Source of the DNA: Sphingomonas sp. SORGH_AS_0950
Lineage (GTDB): Bacteria > Pseudomonadota > Alphaproteobacteria > Sphingomonadales > Sphingomonadaceae
Direction of reading: 5' to 3'
DNA length: 64,000 nucleotides
Assembly: GCF_030818415.1 (NCBI RefSeq)
Contig: NZ_JAUTAE010000001.1
Coordinates: 3,622,001-3,686,000 of the forward strand
In this document: positions 34,162 through 42,777 of the stretch, piece after piece
Position numbering within the stretch: position 1 is the stretch's first letter
Layout of the letters: the number at the start of each line of letters is the position of its first letter
Notes under the pieces: model-generated
Database searches by the model: none
What the model saw: only the letters and a program-made list of their open reading frames with translations
Told to the model about the DNA's origin: nothing
Position numbers and translations under genes: made by a program

Positions 34162-36255
34162 TTGACCGATTGCCGTTTCGTGGCAAGCATTCCCATGGCC
34201 TTGCTTCTTGGGGCCGCCATACCGTCCATGGCGGCCGCGCAAACCAGCCCGCCCCATGCCGGGGAGGGGGATATCGTCGTGACGGGCGAGCGGGAGGGCT
34301 ATACGCCCACGGACACCTCCGCCGCCAAGACCCCGGCACCCTTGCGCGATATTCCGCAGTCGATCGCGGTGGTTCCGGCACAGGTCCTGCTCGACCAACG
34401 GGCGCTATCGCTTCAGGATGCGCTCAAGAACGTCCCCGGCGTCAGCTTCGCCGGAGGCGATGGCCAGCGTGATCAGGTGAATATCCGTGGCTTCACCGCC
34501 ATCGCCGACCAGTTCGTCAACGGCTTTCGCGACGATGCTCTGTATTTTCGTGATCTCTCCAACACGGAACGCGTCGAGGTCATCAAGGGGCCCGCGGCGG
34601 TGCTCTATGGCCGTGGTTCATCAGGTGGGCTCATCAACCGGGTGCTCAAGCAACCCGATGTGAACATCACCTCCGCCACCCTCTCTGCCGGATCCTTCGC
34701 CACCAAGCGCGGCGAGTGGGATGTGGGTCGCTTCGACCCGAAAAGCGGCGTCGGCTTCCGCCTGACCGGTGCTTATGAGGACGACGGAAGCTTCCGCGAC
34801 CAGCAGTTCCTCAAGCGCTTCGCGCTCGCGCCCTCGCTGCTGCTCGGGGCTGGCCGGGATACCACGCTGTATGTCGAGGCGGACTACTTACGCGACACGC
34901 GTCTGATGGATCTTGGTATACCCGCCATCAATGGACGGCCGGTCGACGTGCCGCGTTCGACCTATTATGGTGCTGCCAATGCCCGCAATGCCGATGCCAC
35001 GACCAGCAGGGTGCTGTCGCAGACCGTCATACTGACGCACCGCTTCTCGGACACCCTGAGCTTCCGCAACGGCTTTCGCCATTACACCTATCAACTCGAT
35101 CGCCACAGCACATTGCCCTCGGCGGTGAACGCGGCCGCGTTGACGGTGACGCTCCAGCATGGCCGGCTCAACCGCGACGAGGATGGCTGGTCTAACCAAT
35201 CCGAGCTGACCCAGAAGCTGCACTTCGCCGGGATGGAGCACACGCTACTTTACGGCTTTGAAATCGCTCGGCAGGTAAAGGGCGCGCAAACCTTCGCTTC
35301 GCGAATTGTTACCGTTACTTCGCTCTTCAACCCGGTGCTACCCGTCGTGAACGATGCGAGCTTCACTAAGCTGAGCGCTAACAGCAACACGACGTTCGAC
35401 ACGCGTGGCCTCTATGTGCAGGATCTTGCCGACCTCGGCCACGGCTTCAAGGCACTGGTAGGCGCCCGGCACGACTGGTTCATCCAGAAAACCTACCAAT
35501 TGCTGCCAGGCCAGCCGAATCTCGCCCGCACCGATCGCAAATGGAGCCCACGTGCTGGCCTCGTGTTCCAGCCGAATGCAGCGCAATCCTATTATGTGTC
35601 ATGGAGCCAGAGCTTTCAGCCCTCGGCCGAAACATTCGCGCTCGCGGCCAACAACGCGGATATCGCGCCAGAGGAGACCACCAACAGGGAGGTGGGCGCC
35701 AAATACACGCTGTTCGGCGGAAAGTTGAACATCCAGGCGGCGGGGTTCATCCTGCGCCGTACCGGCATCAAGGGCAGCGATCCGCTGACACCGACAAGGG
35801 TGGTGCCGATCGGTACGCAGCGTACCCGCGGCTTGGAACTGTCGGGTCAACTCGACTTGCCATCGGGCTTCCAAGCCATTGCGGGCTATGCCTATCTCGA
35901 CACGCGCGTCACGGCATCGGCCAATCCCGCCTTCGTGAACAAGCGGGCAACGATTACGCCGGAGAACGCCGTCAACGCTTTCCTGACCAAGACCTTCGAC
36001 GGGCGTTTCGGCATCGGCGGGGGTATGAACTATGTCGGCGATCGATGGGCCGATCCGGCCAATACCACGATATTGCCGCACTATGTCACGGTGGATGCGG
36101 TGGCTTGGGTGAATGTCGGCTCGGTGCGCCTTCAGCTCAACGCCTATAATCTGGGCAATGAGAAATACATCATCTCAGGACACGGCACTTCGCCATTGCT
36201 CAACATGCCCGGTGCGCCGCGATCTCTCTTGGCTACGGCCAGGGTCAGTTTCTGA
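34162..36255 (+). CDS. TonB-dependent siderophore receptor
   Basis: A 697-residue outer-membrane receptor for ferric siderophores. The plug domain has the family patterns DIPQSIAVVPAQVLLDQRAL, QVNIRGFTAIADQFVNGFRD and RVEVIKGPAAVLYGRGSSGG. The barrel ends SLLATARVSF. I prefer a TTG start at 34162 over the ATG at 34144, because AGGGGGG lies 6 bp upstream of the TTG while the ATG directly abuts the Fur box. The signal peptide then reads VASIPMALLLGAAIPSMAAA and is cleaved after AQ. The mature N-terminus has GDIVVTGER. The Fur box predicts induction under iron limitation. No siderophore synthesis genes are nearby, so it may take up a foreign siderophore. Confidence 0.93.
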   Translation: MTDCRFVASIPMALLLGAAIPSMAAAQTSPPHAGEGDIVVTGEREGYTPTDTSAAKTPAPLRDIPQSIAVVPAQVLLDQRALSLQDALKNVPGVSFAGGDGQRDQVNIRGFTAIADQFVNGFRDDALYFRDLSNTERVEVIKGPAAVLYGRGSSGGLINRVLKQPDVNITSATLSAGSFATKRGEWDVGRFDPKSGVGFRLTGAYEDDGSFRDQQFLKRFALAPSLLLGAGRDTTLYVEADYLRDTRLMDLGIPAINGRPVDVPRSTYYGAANARNADATTSRVLSQTVILTHRFSDTLSFRNGFRHYTYQLDRHSTLPSAVNAAALTVTLQHGRLNRDEDGWSNQSELTQKLHFAGMEHTLLYGFEIARQVKGAQTFASRIVTVTSLFNPVLPVVNDASFTKLSANSNTTFDTRGLYVQDLADLGHGFKALVGARHDWFIQKTYQLLPGQPNLARTDRKWSPRAGLVFQPNAAQSYYVSWSQSFQPSAETFALAANNADIAPEETTNREVGAKYTLFGGKLNIQAAGFILRRTGIKGSDPLTPTRVVPIGTQRTRGLELSGQLDLPSGFQAIAGYAYLDTRVTASANPAFVNKRATITPENAVNAFLTKTFDGRFGIGGGMNYVGDRWADPANTTILPHYVTVDAVAWVNVGSVRLQLNAYNLGNEKYIISGHGTSPLLNMPGAPRSLLATARVSF

Positions 36256-36513
36256 CACGCCGGAAACGTTAGTCAGGATTGTTTGCCGGCGCGGCGTCTG
36301 CGCTGGCTCCAGCAACACCTTGGCGGTGGATCGGATCCCTCACCAAGAGCCTTGCCGAGTAGCATATTCCCATCGCAGCTCGCCGGGGCATCATGCTGCT
36401 TTCCTTTTGGGGCAGGACTTCCCGATCCGCCCTGTCAACCGCCAGTGGCTCATCAGGCACGCCAAAAAGAGACGATTGGCACCTAGACCAAGAGAGAGGC
36501 GGCGGGGCTTCCT

Positions 36514-36567
36514 GATCGGGAACGGCCAGCGAGACGGCATCGTCGTTCTCGGAATCGATCGGGAAAT
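36514..36567 (+). repeat. Dispersed stem-loop repeat, copy 7
   Basis: GATCGGGAACGGCCAGCGAG then ACGGCATCGTCGTTCTCGGA and ATCGATCGGGAA. The right arm is a variant form also seen at 55398 and 59018. Confidence 0.7.
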
Positions 36568-36572
36568 AGGAA

Positions 36573-37064
36573 TCAGCCGATCGGCCTCATCATCATCAGG
36601 CAAGGCGTGTCCTCACCCCACAAGTCCGAAAACACCTCGAGCGGTTCGAACCCGCTGGCTTCATAGAAGAGCCGGGTTTCGGCATAATGCGGATCAGGAT
36701 GGGATGCAGCCAGGGTCTTGACCGTCAACCAGCGGACGCCCTCGGCTCTTAGCATGGTTCCTGCTTGCTCGATCAGTTCGCGTCCGCAGCCCCTACCGCG
36801 CTGATCCCGCGCGACACCGATTACATGGATTTCGGCTGCGACGGATGTATGCTTTTCCAGGGACAGAAAGCCGGCAGCTTTGCCGTCCTCCGAATAGGCG
36901 ACCAAGGTCAGCAAACGGGTCGTGGCTGCGACATATTCATCGAGCGATTCAGGCCGTCCGAACCATTCGGGCAGGCTGTCGAGAATATCTCTCGCAATAA
37001 TCTCTGTCCCTTCACGCACCACTTCGATCCGGTACGTTCCAGCACTTGATCCGACGCCGCTCAT
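36573..37064 (-). CDS. GNAT family N-acetyltransferase
   Basis: A 163-residue acetyltransferase. The start MSGVGSSAGTYRIEVVREGT (37064) follows a G-rich stretch. The acetyl-CoA-binding loop is IHVIGVARDQRGRGCGRELI, and later LTVKTLAASHPDPHYAETRL with FYEASGFEPLEVF is the usual GNAT end. It acetylates a primary amine on an unknown substrate. A repeat copy lies directly beyond its stop codon. Neighbours give no further hint. Confidence 0.87.
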   Translation of the reverse strand: MSGVGSSAGTYRIEVVREGTEIIARDILDSLPEWFGRPESLDEYVAATTRLLTLVAYSEDGKAAGFLSLEKHTSVAAEIHVIGVARDQRGRGCGRELIEQAGTMLRAEGVRWLTVKTLAASHPDPHYAETRLFYEASGFEPLEVFSDLWGEDTPCLMMMRPIG

Positions 37065-37513
37065 ACGCCCCCCCCGTTGTAGATGGCTAATGACGTCGTT
37101 CGGCGGGATCGCCAAGGGCTGTCAGGCGCTGCGTTCGGGCTTCCCGTTTGGGAACGGTCAGCGAGATGCCCAGGGCTTTCCCATTGGGGTCAAATTTCGA
37201 GAATGGCGTGCCGTTCATGCTCACCCGTATAGCCGGTAGCGCAACCATACTCTTGGAGGCGCGCCAAGCCTGGTTCTTGATCGCAGAAACTGAACGACCG
37301 GCGCGACGTGTTCTCCTGGCATCAGGGGGTGGTCGTGATGGTGCCTTAACATTCCGCGATTTAGCGACCTCGCTCAGCGGGGCGCCTACCCCCTCAGCCA
37401 ATTGCCTGAGTGGGGCAGGAATCACCCCGTTGCCCAAGCGATAGAATTTCTTCGTTTGGCCCATTCTCTTCCGGCGGCAATCTCCACCAAACCAATGGGA
37501 ATAAGGGGGTTTC
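37065..37513. other. Intergenic region before the sulfatase-cluster receptor
   Basis: About 450 bp. It contains repeat copy 8 near its left edge. A minus-strand open frame starting MGQTKKFYRLGNGVIPAPLR is present, but it resembles no family and runs through the repeat. I treat the region as non-coding. Confidence 0.45.
37141..37206 (+). repeat. Dispersed stem-loop repeat, copy 8
   Basis: GGGAACGGTCAGCGAGATGC followed by CCAGGGCTTTCCCATTGGGG. Arms partly conserved. Confidence 0.65.
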
Positions 37514-39898
37514 GTGTCGATCGTCCATCGCGAGCTAATGGTTGGTGCGCTGCTCATTTTCGCGCCGGTTTGGATGAGCATTCCGGCAAGCGGGCAGGCC
37601 TTGGATGCCCCATCAAGCTCGCCGGTCGATGAAGGCGACATTGTCGTCACCGCGCAGAAGCGAAGCGAACGCCTGCAGGATGTGCCGCTGGCCGTCACCG
37701 CGCTGTCCGCCGACACGCTGTCGCAGCGGCAGATCAACGATACGAATGGATTGGTCCAGGCCGTCTCCTCGCTCACCTACACGCAAGGCAACAACGTCTC
37801 CAACTCGACCTTCCGCGTGCGCGGCATCGGTACGACGCTGTTCAATCAGGGGTCCGAATCCTCCGTGTCGACGGTCATCGATGGCGTCGTCCTCGCTCGA
37901 CAGGCGCAAGGTTTTGTCGATCTCGCCGATCTGGAGCGGGTGGAGGTGCTGCGGGGGCCGCAAGGAACGCTGTTCGGCAAAAACGCCACGGCGGGCGTCA
38001 TCAGCGTCGTCACCGCGCGCCCGACCCGGACGTTCACGGCTCGCGCAGAGGCAACCATCGCCGAACTTGGCGAGTACCGGATCAAGGGAACCGTCTCCGG
38101 ACCCTTGAGCGACACGCTCGGCTTTCGGCTTAGCGGCTTTCGCAATGACGTCGGTGGGCACATCACCAATGTGGCCAGCGGCCGCGACCAGAACGGCTTC
38201 AAGAGTTGGGGATTGCGCGGCAAGCTCGACTGGGCTGCAGCTCCAGGGCTCAACCTGCTCGGCACAATCGACTATCGCCATACCGATGCGAATTGTTGCC
38301 AGCCGCAATATATCAAGGTGACAACGCCGCTTCTGGCGCAATTGTTGTCGCCGGTGGTCGCCAGCCGCCACAACAGGCAGGTCAGCATCGACGTGCCGTC
38401 GTTCAATAACACCCGCCAGTTGCTGGGATCGCTGGAAGCGAATCTCGATCTTGGACGGCACACGCTGACATCGCTGACGGCATGGCAGGATTTCAACTTT
38501 GACAACAATGTCGACGTCGATGGCCTGAACACGCCGTCGCCGATCTTCGTGCCGTTCGGCAACGGTCGCGGCATCCTGAACGGGGGGCCGGCGGGCGTGA
38601 AGCAGTTCAGTCAGGAATTGCGGCTGACATCGCCGCAAACCGGCGCGATCACTTATGTGGCCGGGCTCTACTTTCTTGATTTGGACGTCACGCGTGGATT
38701 CCGCCGTCGCCTCGGCAATTGCGTGGCGGGCGGCGTTAACGGCGCGGCTGTGTTCGGTCAGCCCTGCGCGGCACCGACCTATGTCTCGACCTTCCACAAC
38801 GCCAAGTCGACGACGCAGCAATATGCCGCATTCGGCCAGGCCGAGTTGAAGCTGGTCGACCGCCTTTCGGCGATCGCCGGGGCTCGGCTACAGCGCGAGA
38901 GGGTCGGCTATGAGGGGAACCGTCCCGGCCTGCCGCTGGTGACGGGCGATGCGCCTCTCATGGGGGCGTCGCGTGGCAGCGGTTCGACCCGCGACACCGA
39001 TCTGTCGGGCAAGCTGGGCCTGCAATATCGCGCCAGTCGTGATGCGCAGGCCTATGTCACATGGACACGCGGCTATAAGGGGGCCGCCTACGACATCGAG
39101 GTGAACGCCAATTTCGCGAGCCAGCGCCCTGTCTTGCCCGAAACGGTGAAGGCGTGGGAGGCGGGTGTGAAGCTCGATCTGTTCGACCGCGCCCTCTCTC
39201 TGAACACTGCGGCATTCTATGCCGATTATGCCAATCTGCAGGTGCAGGCGGCCTATACCGATCCTGTTACCGGCATTGTCTCTACCATCCCCACCAACGC
39301 CGGGAGCGCGATTACGAAAGGCGTCGAGGTGGAGTGGATCGCACGCCCGGCACGCGGGCTGACGATCAGTGGCGGGGCTACCTATCTGGCGACGGATCTC
39401 GACGTCGATGGGGTAAGTTGTCCCCTCCCTCAGCAAGGAGCGGCACCGGTTCAATCCGGCTTCCCGGTCAATCAGTGCTACCGGACGGCAGCCGGTCGAA
39501 CGCCGCTGCTGAACGTGCGTGGCGGACGCATCCCGAACGCGCCGTCCTGGCGCGGCATGCTGACGACGCGCTATGAAACCGATCTGCCCAACTCGGACCT
39601 CGCCCTGTTCGGGCAGGTGTCGGCCAATGGGCAAACACGGGTCAACTTCTCCCTCGAGCAAGATCCTGAACTGGCGCAGGGCGGTTATGCCACCTTCGAG
39701 GCCAGCATCGGCGTACGGCAGGTCGCGGGGCGCTATTCCGCGACCCTGTTCGTACGCAATATCGGCGACCGTCATTTCCTGACCAGCGTCGGTCGCGCCG
39801 GCCAACTGACCAATGCCGCCAATCCCGGCAACTTGACCGGTTTCCTGCCGAAGGACGCCGACCGCTATGTCGGTGCGACCTTCTCGATCGCTTATTGA
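37514..39898 (+). CDS. TonB-dependent receptor of the sulfatase cluster
   Basis: A 794-residue outer-membrane receptor starting with GTG at 37514, with AAGGGGG just upstream. The signal peptide is MSIVHRELMVGALLIFAPVW then MSIPASGQA. The mature N-terminus has GDIVVTAQKR followed by the plug (RLQDVPLAVTALSADTLSQR, STVIDGVVLARQAQGFVDLA, RVEVLRGPQGTLFGKNATAG). The C-terminus is YVGATFSIAY. It lies 11 bp before a sulfatase gene in the same direction. The natural cargo is therefore likely a sulfated compound, such as a sulfate ester or sulfated glycan fragment; this is inferred from context. Confidence 0.92.
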   Translation: MSIVHRELMVGALLIFAPVWMSIPASGQALDAPSSSPVDEGDIVVTAQKRSERLQDVPLAVTALSADTLSQRQINDTNGLVQAVSSLTYTQGNNVSNSTFRVRGIGTTLFNQGSESSVSTVIDGVVLARQAQGFVDLADLERVEVLRGPQGTLFGKNATAGVISVVTARPTRTFTARAEATIAELGEYRIKGTVSGPLSDTLGFRLSGFRNDVGGHITNVASGRDQNGFKSWGLRGKLDWAAAPGLNLLGTIDYRHTDANCCQPQYIKVTTPLLAQLLSPVVASRHNRQVSIDVPSFNNTRQLLGSLEANLDLGRHTLTSLTAWQDFNFDNNVDVDGLNTPSPIFVPFGNGRGILNGGPAGVKQFSQELRLTSPQTGAITYVAGLYFLDLDVTRGFRRRLGNCVAGGVNGAAVFGQPCAAPTYVSTFHNAKSTTQQYAAFGQAELKLVDRLSAIAGARLQRERVGYEGNRPGLPLVTGDAPLMGASRGSGSTRDTDLSGKLGLQYRASRDAQAYVTWTRGYKGAAYDIEVNANFASQRPVLPETVKAWEAGVKLDLFDRALSLNTAAFYADYANLQVQAAYTDPVTGIVSTIPTNAGSAITKGVEVEWIARPARGLTISGGATYLATDLDVDGVSCPLPQQGAAPVQSGFPVNQCYRTAAGRTPLLNVRGGRIPNAPSWRGMLTTRYETDLPNSDLALFGQVSANGQTRVNFSLEQDPELAQGGYATFEASIGVRQVAGRYSATLFVRNIGDRHFLTSVGRAGQLTNAANPGNLTGFLPKDADRYVGATFSIAY

Positions 39899-39909
39899 GG
39901 AACGGATCC

Positions 39910-41822
39910 ATGTCGACGATATCCCGCCGCGACGTTCTGGCCGCCGGTCCTGCGCTGACCGCAACTGGGCTCGCCACCGATGCGCTCGCCGCTGCCACCC
40001 CATCCGAACGGCCCAACATCCTGTGGCTTGTCAGCGAGGACAATAACCCGTTCATCGGCGCCTACGGCGATACACTCGCCCATACGCCGACGCTGGACGC
40101 ATTGGCGAAGGAAGGTCTGCTCTACCGCAACGTCTATACCAACGCGCCCGTCTGCGCGCCGACCCGCTTCGCGATCATCACCGGCGTTCATCCGGAAAGC
40201 GCAGGGCCAGCTCATAACATGCGGGCGGTGGCGAAATTACCGAACCTGCTACGTGGCCTGCCACAATATCTGCGCGAGATCGGATATTACTGTACCAACA
40301 ACGCCAAGACCGACTATAATTCCGACCTTGATCCCGCAGTGATCTGGGACGAGTCGAGCAAATCCGCCCATTGGCGAAATCGGCCGGATGGCGCTCCCTT
40401 CTTTGCTGTCTTCAATCACGAAACCACGCACGAATCCCGTATATTCAAACCGGTGGAGGGGCGTGTGGAGCCTGCTGCCATACGGTTGCCGGCCTACCTG
40501 CCGGACACCCCAGGGATACGGCAGGATTTCGCAACCTATTACAATTTAATGGAAAAGATGGACGGCGAAATCGCGCAAAAGCTCGCGGAACTCGACGCCT
40601 CGGGCCTCGCGGACAATACGATCGTCTTCTACTATTCGGACAATGGCGGCGTGCTGCCCCGCAGCAAGCGCTATTGCTATGACGAAGGCCATCGCTGCGC
40701 GATGATCGTGCGCGTGCCGCCCCGCTGGCGAAGGCTCGCGCCCGCCGCTCCGAACACGCAGATCAGCGCACCCGTCAGCTTCATCGATCTGGCTCCCACC
40801 GTGCTGTCGATCGCCGGCATCAAGCCCCCCCCGCATATGCAGGGCACCGCGTTTCTGGGCTCACATATGGCGTCGCCGAAACGCTATGCCTTCGGGATGC
40901 GCAATCGCATGGATGAGCGCTACGACATGGTGCGAACCGTTACCGACGGGCGGTTCCGCTATCTCCGCAACTATTCCCCGCATCGCCCCTGGGGACAGCA
41001 CGGTGCGTTCGAATGGCTGGCCAAGGGGTATCAGGATTGGGAGGCGGCGCATCTCGCCGGAACCCTCGATCCGGTTCAGGAGGCGTTCTGGGGCAAAAAG
41101 CCGTTCGAGCAATTCTTCGATCTGAACGCCGACAGGGATCAGGTCCACAACCTCATCGACATGCCCGCCCACGCCCAGCGCATCGCCGAGATGCGCCGGG
41201 CGCTCGATGCGCATATGGTGGCGGTCAACGACAATGGTTTCATCCCCGAGGGTTCGCCCGTCGAAGGGTATGACGAAAGCCGCCGTCGGGGGGCCTATCC
41301 GCTCCGCCGTGCGATGGCCCTTGCGGCGACTGCGGCGCGCGGTGACCCCGCCAACCTTGCCTATTTGAGCGAACAACTCGGCGATGACGACGATGTGCTG
41401 CGCTATTGGGCTGCGACCGGCTTCCTGATTTTGGGTGACGCCGCGCGGGATTATCTGTCGCGGCTGGAGTCAGCGATGCGTGACGATCCCTCGCCGCATG
41501 TGCGGGTGGTGTTGCTGCCGAGGCGGTCGCCAACCTCACCGACGGATCGGCCGCGGTGGCGGTACTGACCGATCTCCTCGACCATCATCCCCATCCACGG
41601 GTTCGCCTGCAGGCGTTGAACGCGCTGACCTTCATTGGTGACAAGGCGCGGCCCGCCCGTGCGGCGATCGGCCGCGCCGCGCACAGCGACGACCAGTATC
41701 TCAACTATGCCGGGCGCTATCTCGAACTGGTCCTGGATCGAACCTACAAGCCCTCGACGCCGACGATGGATATTCAGGCCACCATCCGCAACGCCAATCG
41801 CGTCGCGCCGTCGGGCCTTTGA
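39910..41822 (+). pseudogene. Tat-exported sulfatase with C-terminal HEAT-like part, frameshifted
   Basis: Encodes a type I sulfatase that cleaves sulfate esters in the periplasm. The start MSTISRRDVLAAGPALTATG (39910) carries a twin-arginine signal. The catalytic CxPxR motif is C82-A-P-T-R in NAPVCAPTRFAIITG; C82 must be converted to formylglycine. Metal-binding and substrate residues are plausible at WLVSEDNNPF and YYSDNGG. After SPHVRVV (about 41508) the frame shifts. One missing G restores VVAAEAVANLTDGSAAVAVL and a helical-repeat tail that ends at 41822. As written, the sulfatase core is complete but the last 100 or so residues are replaced by LLPRRSPTSPTDRPRWRY, ending at 41568. The frameshift could be a mutation or a sequencing error. 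Confidence 0.88.
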
Positions 41823-41826
41823 CCGC

Positions 41827-42642
41827 GTGACGGAGGATATGCGCGTCATTCCCGGTCACACGTTTGAGATGGGGTCCGACCGTTTCTACCCCGAGGAGCG
41901 TCCCGCGCGGCCCGCTTCGGTTAGCACTTTTCGCATCGACGCGACCCCGGTCACGAACGCGATGTTCGCGCGTTTTGTGGAGGCGACCGGCCATGTCACC
42001 GAGGCCGAACGGGGCGAGGATGGACGTCCGGGCTCACTGCTGTTCGCCTTTCATGATGCCGGGACGGCATCATGGCGGTTCATCGATGGCCTTTCATGGC
42101 AGACGCCCCACGGACATGCGAGCCGCTGGAGTTCCATCGAGCAACATCCCGTCGTGCATGTCGGGCATAGTGATGCACAGGCCTATGCCGCATGGGCCGG
42201 CAAAAGGCTGGCCACGGAAGTCGAGTGGGAGGCAGCCGCCTGCGGAGGTCTTCACGGCTGCGATTATGCCTGGGGTGACACGCTGACCATCGATGATCAA
42301 ATCCCCGCCTCCATATGGGAAGGCGACTTTCCTTCGAGCCGGACACAAGGTCGGGAACTGCCGTTCACCACGCCGGTGGCGTCCCACGAGCCCAATGGTT
42401 TCGGCCTGTTCGACATGATCGGGAACGTGTGGGAATGGACTGCCACCAAGGCACCTCCTTTCGATGCTAAACCGAGCTGCTGCGGAACGGAGCGCCAGGA
42501 TGAAGCGGAAGGCGGAGTGATCAAGGGCGGATCGCACTTATGTGCCCCGAACTGGTGCCGACGATATCGGCCTGCCGCCCGTCAGATCGGCACGGTGCCG
42601 ACATCCCATATCGGCTTTCGCTGCGCTGCCGACCTCTCATAA
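41827..42642 (+). CDS. Formylglycine-generating enzyme (SUMF1 family)
   Basis: Oxidises the active-site cysteine of sulfatases to formylglycine. Recognisable segments are RVIPGHTFEMGSDRFYPEER at the start, VTNAMFARFVEATGHVTEAE, a central SDAQAYAAWAGKRLATEVEW followed by EAA, and FGLFDMIGNVWEWTATKAPP. The catalytic cysteine pair is in GGSHLCAPNWCRRYRPAAR, which aligns with the active-site cysteines of human FGE. The start is either GTG at 41827 or ATG at 41839; GGAGG sits too close to the ATG, so I report the GTG. It follows the sulfatase by 4 bp and is clearly its dedicated maturase, probably acting before Tat export because no signal peptide is present. Confidence 0.93.
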   Translation: MTEDMRVIPGHTFEMGSDRFYPEERPARPASVSTFRIDATPVTNAMFARFVEATGHVTEAERGEDGRPGSLLFAFHDAGTASWRFIDGLSWQTPHGHASRWSSIEQHPVVHVGHSDAQAYAAWAGKRLATEVEWEAAACGGLHGCDYAWGDTLTIDDQIPASIWEGDFPSSRTQGRELPFTTPVASHEPNGFGLFDMIGNVWEWTATKAPPFDAKPSCCGTERQDEAEGGVIKGGSHLCAPNWCRRYRPAARQIGTVPTSHIGFRCAADLS

Positions 42643-42777
42643 CGTGGCGGGTCGATCAGGTGCGCAAGTCCGTGTGTAAGGCCGCTGCAGCAGACAGGGC
42701 GATGTTGGCCCCGGACCCAGGAGGTGATGCGCTCAGTGTGGCATCTTCCGCAAAGCACCTTCCCGTTTGGGATGCAG

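Noticed and set aside
37087..37776. Minus-strand frame starting MGQTKKFYRLGNGVIPAPLR and longer forms
   Set aside because: It crosses a dispersed repeat copy and the start of the receptor gene and resembles no family; too weak to annotate.
37613..38821. Open frame of 402 codons on the - strand
   Set aside because: Shadow of the receptor in the sulfatase cluster.
41500..41530. Programmed frameshift in the sulfatase gene
   Set aside because: The site CGGGTGGTGTTGCTGCC has no slippery run or clear pause structure; a one-base loss explains the shift better. The A7 runs in the IS630 and IS3 elements are the credible slippage sites in the window.
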